The notes under the pieces: model-generated | The model's input: the letters and a program-made list of their open reading frames with translations, nothing else | What the model was told of the DNA's origin: nothing | Database searches by the model: none | Part shown: piece by piece, positions 1-9,320 of the stretch | How positions within the stretch are numbered: the first letter of the stretch is position 1 | How the letters are laid out: each line of letters starts with the position of its first letter | Origin: Siphonodentalium dalli | Taxonomy: Eukaryota > Mollusca > Scaphopoda > Gadilida > Siphonodentaliidae | Direction: 5' to 3' | Assembly (NCBI GenBank): GCA_032622095.1 | Contig: CP136064.1 | Coordinates: forward strand, 214,718,205 to 214,782,204 | Length of the DNA stretch: 64,000 bases | Translations under genes and position numbers: made by a program

Positions 1-1055
1 TTGGAAAGAATGAACACATATTTGCAATTTATGGGGCTAATGTTTACACTTAACCAGACTCGACAATTTTTTTTGCCTTCGTTCTGATTTCGTGACGTCA
101 TGGTAAATATGTAGCGTGACGCGTCAAAAAATCATGGCGATTCAGACAAAGTGTCGTGCGTCAACTCTGTGAAAATATAGCATATCTGTCGAATTCTTCA
201 AATTAATATATTTTTGGAAATGGAAGAGTATTCCCTACAAAATGATGTTCATATCTGTATTATATATCTCCAAATGGTAAACTAATCGACAAAAGCTTAA
301 CCCTCACCCCAATTACACAAATATCCACTTAAATGCATCCATGCAGGTTGTTTCCAATAAAACACCGACAATGCATATGTTATAGTATCATACTGGGTAG
401 AACTATCAGGGGACACGGAGAATGTAAGATTTCGTTCAAATCCTATATTAGGAAGGTAATAAAATCCAAGATGGCGTCCAAGATGGCCGCCAAGTTTTAT
501 ATTGGCACTCTGTACGCAACGAGTGTGCACACCGGCATTGTTATGGTATGCACGATGTCCATCTCTCGAGTAGCATTGTATTTACAGTGATGTTGGTACT
601 CAATTAAATCATCATACTGTAAACCAACATGACCAAAGTAGTGTACTTGAGACAAATGCGGCTTCCAGAAGTGTCGAAAATCAATTTGTTATTCTGGTGA
701 ATAGAGTGTATAGTTTAACTCTTAGTTTTCCTAAGTTCCAAAATGACATATTTTTCGGAACATGGGACAACCTTGCCCTAAAATAGAGTTAAGGCCTGAA
801 TTGTCATTTGCGTGTTCGACAACAAGTATTTAGTTCTATTTTGCTCCAAGTGCTAAATTTCACACCCTAGGTCTACATTTCTCAAAATTTAAGAGATATA
901 ACAGTCTTATGCGAATTAGTCTTGATCAAAATGAATACCTAAGACATTAAGGAATCCAACGATGTGAAGTTTTCCACTGTAAACCATACATTTCAGTTAT
1001 GACGGCAATTCAAACTTTGAAAATCGTACACACATTGATATATTAAAAACATTGT

Positions 1056-1086
<31 letters not shown>

Positions 1087-1108
1087 GATCTTTCAAAATA
1101 TATAATAG

Positions 1109-1174
<66 letters not shown>

Positions 1175-1919
1175 TAGAAGGTGACTCGACTTCGTCCGGG
1201 CATTGACCTTGAATTGACCATTTTGAAGGTCAAGGTCAGGTGGTGTCACGATTTAACCCCTCCAAAACACTCCCTGGAAAAAATGACCAATAAGTATCAA
1301 ATTTCGTCAAAATCCGTCTGGCAGTTTTCCAACACCAACACCTCAAAAATGGTGGAAATCGGCTCAGCGGATACCGGGAAATCGGCCCAGCGGCCCAGCG
1401 GATACCGAGATACCATATGTATCAAATTTCGTCCGTAAAAATCCGCCAGTTTTACCCGATTTGATTTCCACTCAAGTATATAAACGCGCCTCATTTTCAC
1501 ACGCTCATTAATTATCAAGCATCAACGTAAAGATAAATTAGCATTGTGTGGTAAATTTTAACTAATTATAGCTAATTATTTTCTCGCCGTTAACGTTCAA
1601 CAATGTCGATGTTGTTGGCATTGCCGGCTTGGGGTCCACCGGTAGATTCGTAAACGGAAGCCATTTCAGCTAAATGGATAATAATTAAGCGAACTTTTAC
1701 CCGCGGGGTAACTGTAAACGACTTGAGCCTATGCGTGGTGTGAATATAAAAAAAAAATAATCTATCGACAATAGACCTAAGATTATCAGCTGTAACAAAA
1801 CTTATAGATCAGAAATTGTAAATGATATATTTTGGGATAGATACACGATTCTTAATAGCCTGCAAATTGACAATATATATTGTAAATGTTATAATTTTGG
1901 GATAAATACACGATTCGTA
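1..1919. other. Host DNA left of the Polinton: repeats, no gene seen
   Basis: Bases 1-1060 show no supported gene. Two microsatellites follow: (AC)n at about 1061-1085 and (AT)n at about 1112-1173. Bases 1180-1480 belong to a dispersed repeat rich in AAGGTCAAGGTCA and TCAAATTTCGTC, related in opposite orientation to 25080-25500. Short open frames here have no family resemblance. Confidence 0.6.
1112..1173. repeat. (AT)n microsatellite
   Basis: About 60 bp of alternating A and T just after an (AC)n tract at 1061-1085. Confidence 0.95.
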
Positions 1920-1925
1920 ATTGCC
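1920..1925. repeat. Left target-site duplication ATTGCC
   Basis: Six bases immediately outside the left terminus, identical to 19215-19220 outside the right terminus. The length matches integrase-generated duplications of Polintons. Confidence 0.95.
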
Positions 1926-2362
1926 AGTAGTAATGGGGGGCACTATGGCCCAGTACCCCCCAGTGGGGGGCACTATGGCCCAGTACCCCCCAGTGGGGGG
2001 CACTATGGCCCAGTACCCCCCAGTGGGGGGCACTATGGCCCAGTATCGAATACTGGACCATAGATCGTCCAGTATTCGATACTGGGCCATAGTGCCCCCC
2101 AGTGGGGGGCACTATGGCCCAGTATCGAATACTGGACGATCTATGGTCCAGTATTCGATACTGGGCCATAGTGCCCCCCACTGGGGGGTACTGGGCCATA
2201 GTGCCCCCCACTGGGGGTACTGGGCCATAGTGCCCCCACTGGGGGGTACTGGGCCATAGTGCCCCCCACTGATGGGTACTGGGCCATAGTTCCCCCCTGA
2301 GGATAGATATTCCTGTCATTGATGTGATATTTCTGATCGGAAAAAATGAAAATGGACTTAGA
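1926..2362 (+). repeat. Left terminal inverted repeat of the Polinton
   Basis: About 437 bp, inverted copy of 18776-19214 with only small homopolymer differences. The outer part is a tandem array of a 30-bp GC-rich unit (GGGGGGCACTATGGCCCAGT plus a C-run). The middle (about 2030-2175) holds two long palindromes containing CAGTATCGAATACTGGA, whose loops are themselves reverse complements of one another. The inner 75 bp are ordinary AT-rich DNA ending near GGACTTAGA. Terminal repeats of Polintons are presumed replication starts for protein-primed synthesis. Confidence 0.95.
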
Positions 2363-2747
2363 CATTTTTTCATTACTAATTTTAAAGTTTGTATAATTCT
2401 GACCAGAGATGACACATCGACACGAACAGAATCAATTGGTGGGGATCCTACAGTGAAAACGATTTTGTTGAAATTTATCATTTATTTTTCAAAAACAAGA
2501 ACAAGAACAATGAACAATAATATATTATTATACATCAATAATATTAACAAAGAACAATAATTTATGTACAAAACAAGGTCTCAGATTTGAAGAAACTTAA
2601 TTGAACATCCTATAACATCCTACAACATCCTACGCTGAATCAATAACAAAAGAGTCTATTTTGTGGAGTTGTTGACACATTCGTTGTTATCTGGTCGTCG
2701 TCTTCTTTGCGTTGTATGTATATCAGCCGTCGATGTGCTGGTGAAGT
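2363..2747. other. Intergenic DNA between left TIR and protease gene
   Basis: No supported gene. A minus-strand AATAAA near 2482 could end the protease transcript. A short CATCCTA-type direct repeat lies near 2605-2632. Confidence 0.5.
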
Positions 2748-3221
2748 TTAATTCAACAGCAAATTTGCTTTTCTGTATAATCGACCATATTGTTTTCCAA
2801 ACCATCGAACTATTGTTCTGTCATTCTTGAAGAAATCCCGAGAATTGAATAATCTTTTCATCCTCTTTCCTTTCATCATGTGGTGGAGTGCGAATATACA
2901 ATATAATCCACACACATTTGTCGCACGATGTTGATATCGTGTTGTATTCATAGTCCATGCTGATGAGTTCCTTTTTATGAATGGTAACATATATCGTCTC
3001 GGTGGTGGTAGTCCAAATGAGTCGAAGTATACAGCTGATCTTCCCTTGAATAACATCAAGGTCCAGTGTTCTCCTGGCTGATCCGATGAGTGCGTGTTCA
3101 CAATATATGCTTGAATATGTTGTGGTTTCTTCTCTGGTAACAGATCTCTAGCACAAACATATGTGTTAAGTTTACGCAACCAGGAATTGTCTAGAATATA
3201 TTGAAGTTCAGCTGTCTGCAT
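2748..3221 (-). CDS. PRO: Adenain-type cysteine protease (PRO), 157 aa
   Basis: Maturation protease of the adenovirus endopeptidase family (clan CE), expected to cleave capsid and core precursors at GG-type sites. The catalytic triad is visible in order: His52 in GEHWTLML, Asp67 in VYFDSFG, and Cys104 in NVCGLYC. A Gln at residue 97 lies a few residues before the Cys, in the usual region for the oxyanion hole. The ATG at 3221 overlaps the 3' end of the upstream gene by 14 bp, typical of the compact packing in this element. It is the last gene of the minus-strand cluster. Likely substrates in this element are the small GG-containing proteins at 8281-8643 and 8723-9286. Confidence 0.93.
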   Translation of the reverse strand: MQTAELQYILDNSWLRKLNTYVCARDLLPEKKPQHIQAYIVNTHSSDQPGEHWTLMLFKGRSAVYFDSFGLPPPRRYMLPFIKRNSSAWTMNTTRYQHRATNVCGLYCIFALHHMMKGKRMKRLFNSRDFFKNDRTIVRWFGKQYGRLYRKANLLLN

Positions 3222-3666
3222 CGTTGTAATTCTCTTTGACTCGCTGTGACCACATCAGAGTCCACTCTGCATCGAATTTTTTGCGGTTGAGCTCCAAACT
3301 GTTTCTCAGATGATCCCACATAAGGTATGCTTCGAACTTCTCCTTGCAGTGTGGGTTTAACTCCATCAGCTTCGGGAACCATCTTTCCATAACATTGTAT
3401 ATGTCAAGTTTAATCAGTGCTAAGTCGATAAACTGGTTTGTCCAATCATCAGTTGTAGAGAACAAACACAGAACATGTTCACGTTGACTAGGATGTTCTA
3501 TTTTACATCCTTCACAGTTTGCTGACACTTCCTTGCGAATAATTTCTTGTAGTTCTTCAATCGTAGCGTTGTTGAGTGTGTCCAAGATCAGTTTTAATCT
3601 CGGAGCAACGTGTTGTGAACGTCGGTATTCTTCATAGTAGTTCCATAGCTGTGTTGTGAACTCCAT
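3208..3666 (-). CDS. Conserved Polinton protein with Cys/His cluster, 152 aa
   Basis: Function unknown. Around residues 50-67 it has a compact motif, CEGCKIEHPSQREHVLC, that could bind zinc (two Cys, two His, one Cys). Similar C-x2-C...HPSQ...H-x-C proteins occur, as far as I recall, beside the capsid gene in other animal Polintons. The rest is charged and helical, with several Trp (for example WTLMWSQRV near the C terminus). The gene starts one base after the major capsid stop and overlaps PRO by 14 bp. Its place in the capsid block suggests a virion or assembly role; that is inference. Confidence 0.8.
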   Translation of the reverse strand: MEFTTQLWNYYEEYRRSQHVAPRLKLILDTLNNATIEELQEIIRKEVSANCEGCKIEHPSQREHVLCLFSTTDDWTNQFIDLALIKLDIYNVMERWFPKLMELNPHCKEKFEAYLMWDHLRNSLELNRKKFDAEWTLMWSQRVKENYNDADS

Positions 3667-3667
3667 C

Positions 3668-4972
3668 CTAATAGTCAGTAAGCACTTCTCTCAAAGCTGT
3701 GATCTCTATTTCACTGTCGAATTCAGCATACACCAAAACGTTGACGGCTGTAGTGAGAGCTGTCAAGAACTGAAGCTCCAAACGCAGGTTCCCTGTCTTT
3801 ATAGGATGTAGATGTCCCTCGTCGCTTCCTTGGTCCGGTGTCAAGTCGAAACCCCACAAACAATAACCATTCATATATTCTTTTAAATTAATGCCAATTG
3901 ATTTGTTAACACCAAACATTCCTAAAGATTGATACAAAGATAAATATGATCTGAGACATTGTTTTGTTGCGAAGTTTGGTTCAAATGGACGGTTATGTAT
4001 TGTATGACCGTCTTGACTAACTTCCAATTTATTCAAACTGAAATGTTTGAAGTGGAATGGATTGGTACCCAAATCTCCATTCATATCTTTATTTTCGACC
4101 AACGCAATAAAAAGTCTCTTTGGTAATTGTCCTTGAAATAAGTGGTCTTCAATTTTTGATCTAAGTCCAGTACTAATTGTGAAAGTTTTTATTTCTACTC
4201 GTCTGATAGGTAGTTTCATTTTTGACTGGGCAATTTCTTGATTTAATTTATTTGAGACCGCTGGAAAGAGACTAACTGTTCTGACATGGAACACTGCTGA
4301 TTCGAAAACAATTTGTCCATCCTCGGAGCCAATGAGGCAAAATTTTGATGGTGATCTGTTTAATCTGATACGAATTTCAATTCCATTTGGTAAATATTTT
4401 TCTTGAAGAAACAGATCGGTGTGTAAGCGTCCGCATAGTTCAACAAATTTACTACCAGTGATCAAACTTTCTCTAGAAGTTAATCCAGCATTAGCACCAC
4501 CTTTGGTGCTCTCTTCAAATTGTTCTGCTGTATCGCCATACCACATTTCTAAATTTGCTAATTGATTATCTTTATATTCTTGAGAGTATCCCAACAGATT
4601 TTCGAAATATGCTCGGTATGGGTAAGTGTCAGAATTCGAAGTTATCAATTTGTTGTTCAAGTAAACATCGATACTGCTGAACATGCTATGAAAGAAATTG
4701 TTAACAGGTGCTAATTCCGTAGCAGCTACCAAATTAGTTCCATCTTTTTTTGTAATTTTGAATTTCACATAAAGATAAGATTGATTAATATCTGTCCACT
4801 TTTCGGTTTGAGATGGTATGACAAACTCTATCGGAGCAGAATTATTCAGCGGTGCAATAGGATGATTTTCGATCCACTGCGATTCTGACATTGTAGCCAC
4901 CGTTGGTGGAACATGTGTTATATCAAGTTCCGATTTATTGCATTCGCATGATCCATTTACCATTTGTGCCAT
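3668..4972 (-). CDS. MCP: Double-jelly-roll major capsid protein (hexon-like), 434 aa
   Basis: This corresponds to the invertebrate 'F54H12.2-like' family, which is the major capsid protein of one class of animal Polintons/adintoviruses. Expected fold: two beta-sandwich jelly rolls forming trimeric capsomers. Visible features are the N-terminal segment rich in short strands (PIEFVIPSQTEKW, SYLYVKFKI), the NNFFHSMFSSIDVYLNNK block typical of the family, and a C-terminal strand set ending LRLELQFLTALTTAVNVLVY. Length is usual for this shorter type. It lies between the core-like protein at 4975-5349 and the Cys/His protein, with 1-2 bp gaps. Identification rests on family recognition, since no single catalytic motif exists. 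Confidence 0.9.
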   Translation of the reverse strand: MAQMVNGSCECNKSELDITHVPPTVATMSESQWIENHPIAPLNNSAPIEFVIPSQTEKWTDINQSYLYVKFKITKKDGTNLVAATELAPVNNFFHSMFSSIDVYLNNKLITSNSDTYPYRAYFENLLGYSQEYKDNQLANLEMWYGDTAEQFEESTKGGANAGLTSRESLITGSKFVELCGRLHTDLFLQEKYLPNGIEIRIRLNRSPSKFCLIGSEDGQIVFESAVFHVRTVSLFPAVSNKLNQEIAQSKMKLPIRRVEIKTFTISTGLRSKIEDHLFQGQLPKRLFIALVENKDMNGDLGTNPFHFKHFSLNKLEVSQDGHTIHNRPFEPNFATKQCLRSYLSLYQSLGMFGVNKSIGINLKEYMNGYCLWGFDLTPDQGSDEGHLHPIKTGNLRLELQFLTALTTAVNVLVYAEFDSEIEITALREVLTDY

Positions 4973-4974
4973 GA

Positions 4975-5349
4975 TTAATCAAAAATATCAAGAGCTCGAC
5001 TGCTAGGATGATTTTTCGACTGACTTTTTCGGCGTTTGACAGCTGAATGATTCATTTTTGAAGTCGCTACTCTTTTTCTAGGTTTTTTTCTCGAGTTCAA
5101 AATTTGATTTTTAGCTTGTGTGCCAAAAGATTTTAAAGCTTTTTTACCTTCAGACATCAACGCTTCTTTCGGACTTTTACCTTGATTAATAATTTCATCT
5201 GCAACACCAAAAGTGTGTTTTTTCGCAAGTTGTAAAGCTGTCCGACCAAGCGGTTTTAGAAATGGTATAGCAGATCTCATAACTGATTTGAAAATTGAAC
5301 CAATACCATTACCATATTGCCGTGGTACGCCTCTATACACGGGGAACAT
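4975..5349 (-). CDS. Small basic virion protein, pVI/pX-like, 124 aa
   Basis: The N-terminal 45 residues contain a glycine-rich start (YGNGIGS) followed by an amphipathic helix, FKSVMRSAIPFLKPLGRTAL. The rest is very basic, with RKKPRKRV and VKRRKSQSK, which would suit DNA binding or nuclear import. This build, a membrane-active helix followed by a basic tail, resembles adenovirus minor/core proteins processed by the viral protease. The gene sits between the major and minor capsid genes, with a 2-bp gap to MCP and 5 bp to the penton-like gene. Role in membrane penetration or DNA condensation is inference. Confidence 0.75.
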   Translation of the reverse strand: MFPVYRGVPRQYGNGIGSIFKSVMRSAIPFLKPLGRTALQLAKKHTFGVADEIINQGKSPKEALMSEGKKALKSFGTQAKNQILNSRKKPRKRVATSKMNHSAVKRRKSQSKNHPSSRALDIFD

Positions 5350-5354
5350 TGTTT

Positions 5355-6206
5355 TTAGAACTCCTCTCGTTTTCTGAAATGTAGCTTCACCAAAGACTTA
5401 CCACCGATAAACTGAATTGATTTTCCTGTGTCGCCACTTATATTTACACTAATTTTGTCAAAGTATGACTTTGAAACTGGAACATAATGTAAATTTAAAA
5501 ATTCATGTTTTACATGTAATCCGTCGATATCTCTTTTACTTCTGAAAGAAACAACTCGTAAAATTTGTACTTCAACATTTCCAACAAATGTGTAATCGGC
5601 AATATCAGAATAAACAAACATTAGATTATGACCAACATTCAAATCTACACCAAACGGAAATCTATTATTTGAATAAAAATCTTCAGAAGCGTTTTCAGTT
5701 TTGTAACCCAACTTGTGCAAAAGACATTGTGGTAATTCAATTCCTAGTTTTGTGTTACTTAAACTCTTGCGAATAATTTTCACACGTTTTGTACCTTTTG
5801 AGTACCCGATGTGAAATCCGTATTCGTTTTGCATTGCTTCTCCAAGTGTTTCATCAATTACATCTTGCATTGTATCAACTAAATCTGTCGCAGAGGTATA
5901 CGAACCATTTTGTATCTGTATTTCAAGTGCATGAACGCCATCAGGTCTCCTAAATATCTTTTCTTCAAAACGATTTTGAAGAACAGACAGTAATATTGCA
6001 TCAGTTGTAATCAAATTGAATTTACACGAATCCCCTGTAACATTGTATGTTTCTGAAGGTGTTATCAGTTCGGCTAATGCAACTTCCCATTTTTCTTTAT
6101 CAATTTGAACTGGTTTTGGTAATTGTACAGTAAAACAACATTGAGTATTGTTTGGATACATTACCATCGAACTGTCGCTCGGAATTGTAATGTAGAAAGG
6201 ATTCAT
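5355..6206 (-). CDS. mCP: Penton-like minor capsid protein, single jelly roll, 283 aa
   Basis: Probable vertex protein. It starts MNPFYITIPSDSSMVMYPNN, then has alternating strand-rich blocks (CCFTVQLPKPVQI, WEVALAELITPS, VGHNLMFVYSDI, LLHKLGYKT). This pattern of a phrase near 'WEVALAEL' and a later 'NLMFVYSDI' is common to Polinton minor capsid proteins and to many invertebrate 'uncharacterized' relatives. The gene is intact and lies just upstream of the pVI/pX-like gene and MCP, the standard capsid block order. About 100 bp of non-coding DNA separates its start from the small membrane protein gene. Confidence 0.85.
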   Translation of the reverse strand: MNPFYITIPSDSSMVMYPNNTQCCFTVQLPKPVQIDKEKWEVALAELITPSETYNVTGDSCKFNLITTDAILLSVLQNRFEEKIFRRPDGVHALEIQIQNGSYTSATDLVDTMQDVIDETLGEAMQNEYGFHIGYSKGTKRVKIIRKSLSNTKLGIELPQCLLHKLGYKTENASEDFYSNNRFPFGVDLNVGHNLMFVYSDIADYTFVGNVEVQILRVVSFRSKRDIDGLHVKHEFLNLHYVPVSKSYFDKISVNISGDTGKSIQFIGGKSLVKLHFRKREEF

Positions 6207-6310
6207 ACTTTCAAAATTTCTGCCGACTGATTTTTCAAATATTTCAAACGCGGTGTTGGTAAAATGTACCCCAAAGAACTACTGAGTAAAATTAACCACA
6301 GTTCGTTATT

Positions 6311-6466
6311 TTAACTTTGTAAACTTAAATGAACAATTGCTGTAGCGATTATACCAACAATTATAATAATTTGTGTAAAATATGTTACTTGATTTTTTGC
6401 AATTTTTTCTCCACAGATTTGAAATTGTGATGGAGCATCGAGACCAACTGAACCATTTTGAGACAT
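6311..6466 (-). CDS. Small single-pass membrane protein, 51 aa
   Basis: A longer open frame runs upstream, but it lies inside the integrase gene, so I take the ATG at 6466, 11 bp after the integrase stop. The protein starts MSQNGSVGLDAPSQFQICGE and ends with a strongly hydrophobic stretch, YFTQIIIIVGIIATAIVHL, that would span a membrane once. Tiny membrane proteins beside the integrase and capsid genes are seen in other Polintons. Function unknown; a virion inner-membrane or entry accessory role is possible. Confidence 0.7.
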   Translation of the reverse strand: MSQNGSVGLDAPSQFQICGEKIAKNQVTYFTQIIIIVGIIATAIVHLSLQS

Positions 6467-6476
6467 GTTAAAAGTT

Positions 6477-7571
6477 TTATACCAAATTTGTGGCAGGTAT
6501 CCAACTGTCAAATTTTTTAGGATAACCAGCCCAATGAACTTTAATTTCTCTAACTGATTTACCAGCAACTTTTCTTGAACGTTTACCAACAACTGATTCA
6601 ATTTCGTAAACTTTATTATCTTTTATATGTTGAATTTCTTTACCATAAAATGATCCTGCGATGTTTTCACCATCTAAATCTACTAATTTGTAAGTTAATG
6701 GTGTACTTTTACAAACTCTACTAATTTTGAAAATTTCTTTTGTCCAATTTGGAAGATATCCTTTATCAAAAGTTCTCTTTGTTTTATTTATTCTAACAAA
6801 ATCTCCAACTTTCAACATCTTATCTTTTTTCGTTTTTAACTTTCCATAAAGATTTCTGGAAACTTCAATTTCATTTTCTCGAGTTACTAAAACTGGTGCC
6901 ATCTTAATACTTCTATGAAAACTTTTGTTGTAAGAATTCACAAAATCGTGCAAAACATCAACGTATTTCAAAGTTTGATTATGTGTAAAATATTTCCACA
7001 TCTTTGTTTTCAATGTCCGTTGAAAACGTTCAACTATACTTGCTTTTGTCTCTGGATTCTCTGTTGTGAAAAAATGAATTTTCTTAGATTTCAAAAATTG
7101 TAAAAATAATTTATTTTTGAATTCTGAACCTTTGTCAGATTGAAATGAAGCTGGTTTTCGTTTTGATGATTTTAGAATTTTCTGAAATGTTTTAACTAAA
7201 GTTTTACCAGTTTTATCTTTAATTTTTTCAACCCATGCAAATTTTGAGAACACATCAATAACACAAAGTAAATATCTGTAATTGTCATTGTGCTTTTGCA
7301 AAGTTTGCAAATCTGCCAGATCAGCTTGCCACTGAATATCAATTCCTGCAACAATAGTTTTACGTCTGCGAAATTTCCGAACAATTGGTTTGTGCAAAGT
7401 ATATGTTTTTTGCCATTGTAACCATTTTTTAACATCTGAAAGTTTAATTTTGTTATTTGTTTCTTTTGCATTTTTAAAAAGTTGATTTGCTCCACTGAAA
7501 CCACCAACTTCTTTTGGATTGTAGTAAATTTCAGTTAGAAGTTTGTCAAATTTTATGTAAGTGAGGACCAT
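6477..7571 (-). CDS. INT: Retroviral-type integrase with C-terminal chromodomain, 364 aa
   Basis: RVE-family integrase. The DDE triad is visible: Asp84 in WQADLADL, Asp146 in QSDKGSEF, and Glu181 in SIVERFQRTLK, with 34 residues between the last two. The C-terminal 44 residues (VYEIESVVGK ... HWAGYPKKFDSWIPATNLV) form a chromodomain, probably guiding insertion to marked chromatin. The N-terminal region is short and lacks a clear HHCC zinc finger. The start at 7571 overlaps the upstream gene by 19 bp. The enzyme accounts for the ATTGCC duplication at the element ends. Confidence 0.96.
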   Translation of the reverse strand: MVLTYIKFDKLLTEIYYNPKEVGGFSGANQLFKNAKETNNKIKLSDVKKWLQWQKTYTLHKPIVRKFRRRKTIVAGIDIQWQADLADLQTLQKHNDNYRYLLCVIDVFSKFAWVEKIKDKTGKTLVKTFQKILKSSKRKPASFQSDKGSEFKNKLFLQFLKSKKIHFFTTENPETKASIVERFQRTLKTKMWKYFTHNQTLKYVDVLHDFVNSYNKSFHRSIKMAPVLVTRENEIEVSRNLYGKLKTKKDKMLKVGDFVRINKTKRTFDKGYLPNWTKEIFKISRVCKSTPLTYKLVDLDGENIAGSFYGKEIQHIKDNKVYEIESVVGKRSRKVAGKSVREIKVHWAGYPKKFDSWIPATNLV

Positions 7572-8260
7572 CCTTTCAAAATAGTTTTTCTGGTTTCTGG
7601 TGTTAAAATATCAACTGAACGTTTTCTTGACTTGCCACTGATAGGAGTTGCATGAGGTGTATGAAACTCATCACCAGTGTGACCTTTTAAATGTCTTTGC
7701 ATCCACAGCCATCGATCCCTGTTACCTACATAATCTTGTGGTATATTAAGTTCCCCCAATCCACGTAGGAATGTTTCATAACCAACTGGGTTAAAACCTT
7801 TTCGGTGACGAACAACATCGTTTATCAAATCAATTATATTTGATCCAGTAACTGTTTCTGTTCCATAAATTAATTGTCCACGATCATCCCATCTAAGTTT
7901 AGGATTAGTTGACAACAATGATAAAATTTGTTGTGCTTTACCACGAAATTTAGATGGCACACTTTCCAATATATGGTCACTCATTTTCCCAAAGTTTTCA
8001 GATAACTTTTGTTCAGGTAATCTGAATTTTGAATTTAAAGATTTTTGTGAAGTTTTCAATTTGTACAAATTTTCTCCAAATAACTGTGACTTTTCTGATT
8101 CAGAAATATTTTTATCATAAACTGATTTCAATTCTTTGTAAGAATCTGAAACATTTGAAATTGCAGGATCAGGAGGTAATTGAGGTTTATTCATTTCTGA
8201 CATTTCCCATTGTTTGAAATCTTCCAACATTCTGAATGGTACAATAACCATTTTCTTCAT
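7553..8260 (-). CDS. Conserved Polinton protein of unknown function, 235 aa
   Basis: No enzyme motif recognised. The N-terminal half is charged and helical (KELKSVYDKNISESEKSQLF). The middle has a conserved-looking block, KFRGKAQQILSLLSTNPKLRWDDRGQLIY, and the C terminus is basic (SGKSRKRSV) and ends KTILKGWSSL. Proteins of this layout lie immediately upstream of integrase in many animal Polintons and may be virion or core components. It overlaps INT by 19 bp, and 20 bp separate it from the next gene upstream. Two further in-frame Met codons (residues 4 and 11) could also serve as starts. Confidence 0.75.
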   Translation of the reverse strand: MKKMVIVPFRMLEDFKQWEMSEMNKPQLPPDPAISNVSDSYKELKSVYDKNISESEKSQLFGENLYKLKTSQKSLNSKFRLPEQKLSENFGKMSDHILESVPSKFRGKAQQILSLLSTNPKLRWDDRGQLIYGTETVTGSNIIDLINDVVRHRKGFNPVGYETFLRGLGELNIPQDYVGNRDRWLWMQRHLKGHTGDEFHTPHATPISGKSRKRSVDILTPETRKTILKGWSSLT

Positions 8261-8280
8261 ATTTATTTGAGATTTAGTTT

Positions 8281-8643
8281 TTACAAAATATTTTTAACAA
8301 CTGCACCTAATGTTTTGCTAATCAATGGAGCAAGAAATAATAATGGTAAAAAGCCACCTTTTTGATTCAAAATTTTCTTCTTTTGTTGCAAAGGTTTGTT
8401 CTTGTCTGCAAGATATCTGATATGTTTACGCTTCGAATGTAACTTGCGGTTCTGAGCTTCATTCAGTTTTACATTACCTTTTAAAAGATTTTGACAACAT
8501 TCTGAAATGCAATCCATCACTTGTTTCGGAGCATCGTTGATCATTTTCTTTTTATATGCAGATGGAACTTTACTCATTGCAACAATCAACTCACCATATT
8601 TTTTTATCAGCGGTGCTTTCCGGCTCTTAGTTTTTGAAGGCAT
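8281..8643 (-). CDS. Small basic protein with GG site and hydrophobic tail, 120 aa
   Basis: I take the ATG at 8643, giving MPSKTKSRKAPL; the frame opens slightly earlier only by a GTG. The protein is basic, then has LNQKGGFLPLLFLAPLI. This is a GG motif suited to adenain-type cleavage, followed by a hydrophobic segment. It ends with LGAVVKNIL, which could be amphipathic. The layout (Lys/Arg-rich block, GG, hydrophobic helix) is common in Polinton virion proteins. It shares this layout with its neighbour at 8723-9286, suggesting an old tandem duplication. Probable PRO substrate and membrane-active virion peptide, by inference. Confidence 0.72.
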   Translation of the reverse strand: MPSKTKSRKAPLIKKYGELIVAMSKVPSAYKKKMINDAPKQVMDCISECCQNLLKGNVKLNEAQNRKLHSKRKHIRYLADKNKPLQQKKKILNQKGGFLPLLFLAPLISKTLGAVVKNIL

Positions 8644-8722
8644 CTTCACAGTCTAAGTAGTTGTCTCAAAATGAGCAGAAAAATTATATGTTTCATCTTT
8701 TATCTTTTCGGATTGAACCATT

Positions 8723-9286
8723 CTAAAGCTTCGAATGCAGATTTCGATGCATCAGACAACGGCATAAATTTTGAAAATTCAAGATCAATAACTGGTTTTT
8801 TTGTAACGGTTGATGTTGAGGGTTCTGCTGAGAAGGTATAGGTGTAAATTTAGAATGTTGATTTTGTTGAGTTTGCATCGGTGTAAACTTTGAATGATTT
8901 AGAGAAAGCTTTGTTTTACGTTTAGATTCTTTTTGATTACCTCTTTGTTGTGTTTGCTTCCGAGTAATCTTTGAACGTTTTGGAGAAACCTTTGATTTAC
9001 TTTTAGATTGTCTACCAGTTTGTTCAAATGAATTTTTCAAAAGACTTCTAATTAAAACTCCTCCAAGAAACCCACTACCACCTCGTTGTAAAATTAATTT
9101 GCGTTTTGTTTCCATATCAGTTGATCGATCAGAGATTTTTTTAAGAACATTTTTATTTCTCTGAAAAAACTTTTTTGTCTGTGATGGTAATTTCCAATCA
9201 TTTTCAAGAAATAATTCAGCTGCAAAAGTGAAGAAATTTATAATTTGTGACAGTTCATCACGACTAAACATCTCGGTGGACGACAT
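8723..9286 (-). CDS. GG-motif virion-like protein with Gln/Lys-rich tail, 187 aa
   Basis: The start at 9286 (MSSTEMFSRDEL) is preferred over an upstream codon that would run into the ATPase gene. Residues about 60-85 read KRKLILQRGGSGFLGGVLI: a GG cleavage-like site followed by a glycine-rich hydrophobic stretch, closely matching the arrangement in the 120-aa neighbour. The C-terminal 100 residues are low complexity and basic, with a short internal repeat, SKFTPMQTQQNQ and SKFTPIPSQQNP. Function unknown; likely virion or DNA-associated. Confidence 0.7.
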   Translation of the reverse strand: MSSTEMFSRDELSQIINFFTFAAELFLENDWKLPSQTKKFFQRNKNVLKKISDRSTDMETKRKLILQRGGSGFLGGVLIRSLLKNSFEQTGRQSKSKSKVSPKRSKITRKQTQQRGNQKESKRKTKLSLNHSKFTPMQTQQNQHSKFTPIPSQQNPQHQPLQKNQLLILNFQNLCRCLMHRNLHSKL

Positions 9287-9320
9287 GGTTCTAAAATGAA
9301 AAAAATAACAACAACTGAAT

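Noticed and set aside
1852-2481. Long open frames across the left TIR (and 18725-19381 across the right)
   Set aside because: They translate the 30-bp tandem unit into repetitive peptides on both strands and lie in both TIRs; the openness comes from the GC-rich repeat.
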